From: an uncultured Acidimicrobiales bacterium | Lineage (GTDB): Bacteria; Actinomycetota; Acidimicrobiia; Acidimicrobiales; UBA10347 | DNA: 13,359 bases | Direction of reading: 5' to 3' | Assembly (NCBI GenBank): GCA_937942965.1 | Contig: CALDGN010000457.1 | Span: forward strand, 1-13,359 | Part shown: positions 13,001 through 13,359 of the stretch, piece after piece | How positions within the stretch are numbered: the stretch's first letter is position 1 | How the letters are laid out: every line of letters starts with the position of its first letter | Translations under genes and position numbers: made by a program | The notes under the pieces: generated by a model | The model's database searches: none | What the model saw: the letters and a program-made list of their open reading frames with translations, nothing else | Told to the model about the DNA's origin: nothing

Positions 13001-13359
13001 TGCTTCGCTACATCGGCTGTGCCTGTGTGGTCGCCGATGGCAACGGCCGTTACCTGATGGTGCGTGAGACCAAGGCGGTCGCTCGCGGTCGCATGGCGAT
13101 GCCGGGCGGCATGCTCGAACCGGACGAGTCGATTGTCGACGCGGCCGTTCGCGAGGTCCTCGAAGAGACGGGACTCACCGTCGAAGTGATCAGGCTCCTG
13201 GGCGTGTTCCACTGCGCTCGCACGTCGGAGGACAGCTACGGCGTGAACTTCGTCTACGAAGCGCGGCCGGTCGCTGGCGAGGTCACGACGAGCGACGAAC
13301 ACCCCGAGGTCGTCTGGCTCACGCTGGCCGAGATCGACGACCTGCATGCGCAGGGCCTG
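13000..13359 (+). CDS. Nudix hydrolase, 3' end beyond the window
   Basis: A partial gene of 120 visible codons with no stop. It contains a full Nudix box, Gx5Ex7REUxEExGU: G then E after MLEPD, SIVDAAV, REVLEETGL, at about residues 40-62. It starts with the usual beta strand (RYIGCACVVADGNGRYLMVR) and carries GRMAMPGGMLE just before the box. Nudix enzymes cleave nucleoside diphosphates linked to other groups; nothing visible fixes the substrate. The ATG at 13000 overlaps the gatB stop (TGATG), so it is probably read through from gatB. No Shine-Dalgarno of its own is needed for coupled restart. Confidence 0.9.
   Translation, partial: MLRYIGCACVVADGNGRYLMVRETKAVARGRMAMPGGMLEPDESIVDAAVREVLEETGLTVEVIRLLGVFHCARTSEDSYGVNFVYEARPVAGEVTTSDEHPEVVWLTLAEIDDLHAQGL

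Overview
The window reads as chromosomal DNA from a high-GC actinobacterium. The best guess is an Acidimicrobiia/Ilumatobacter-type lineage, inferred from the protein style and the many leaderless -10/start arrangements; no rRNA or other decisive marker is present. Genes are packed tightly. The longest non-coding stretch is only 192 nt (1502-1693). I see no tRNA, rRNA, CRISPR array, insertion sequence, phage gene or convincing rho-independent terminator.

Region 1 (1-2991) is a regulatory island built on two divergent units. Leftward: a 56-aa unknown protein, a LuxR-type HTH protein, and the membrane-anchored N-terminus of a sulfite-oxidase/YedY-like molybdopterin oxidoreductase that runs off the left edge. 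Rightward: a SigK-type ECF sigma factor overlapping (ATGA) its membrane anti-sigma factor RskA. The space between them holds a perfect 16-bp palindrome and a SigK-like promoter with an inverted repeat in its spacer. A SigK/RskA pair facing a small regulator cassette and an extracytoplasmic redox enzyme suggests an envelope-stress or redox-responsive module.

Region 2 (3011-7103) holds ligA (NAD+-dependent DNA ligase), a compact HelD-like UvrD-family ATPase that may act on RNA polymerase, and, convergent to it, a small single-pass membrane protein of unknown function. Several of these genes have a TAnnnT -10 element 6-7 nt before the start codon, which fits leaderless transcripts.

Region 3 (7237-9770) holds a transmembrane Ser/Thr kinase-fold protein with four PASTA repeats. 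Its catalytic HRD aspartate is replaced by glycine, so it is probably a pseudokinase and a peptidoglycan-sensing scaffold. It converges on an SCP2-like lipid-binding protein, and the two stop codons share TTAA.

Region 4 (9808-13359) is a translationally coupled operon: gatC-gatA-gatB, encoding the tRNA-dependent amidotransferase for Gln-tRNA(Gln)/Asn-tRNA(Asn), followed by a Nudix hydrolase cut by the right edge. Every junction there overlaps (GTGA, ATGA, TGATG).

The least ordinary items are the PASTA pseudokinase, the sigK divergent control region with its unannotated 56-aa gene and LuxR-type partner, and the short HelD-like protein. No entirely new system is demonstrated by the sequence alone.
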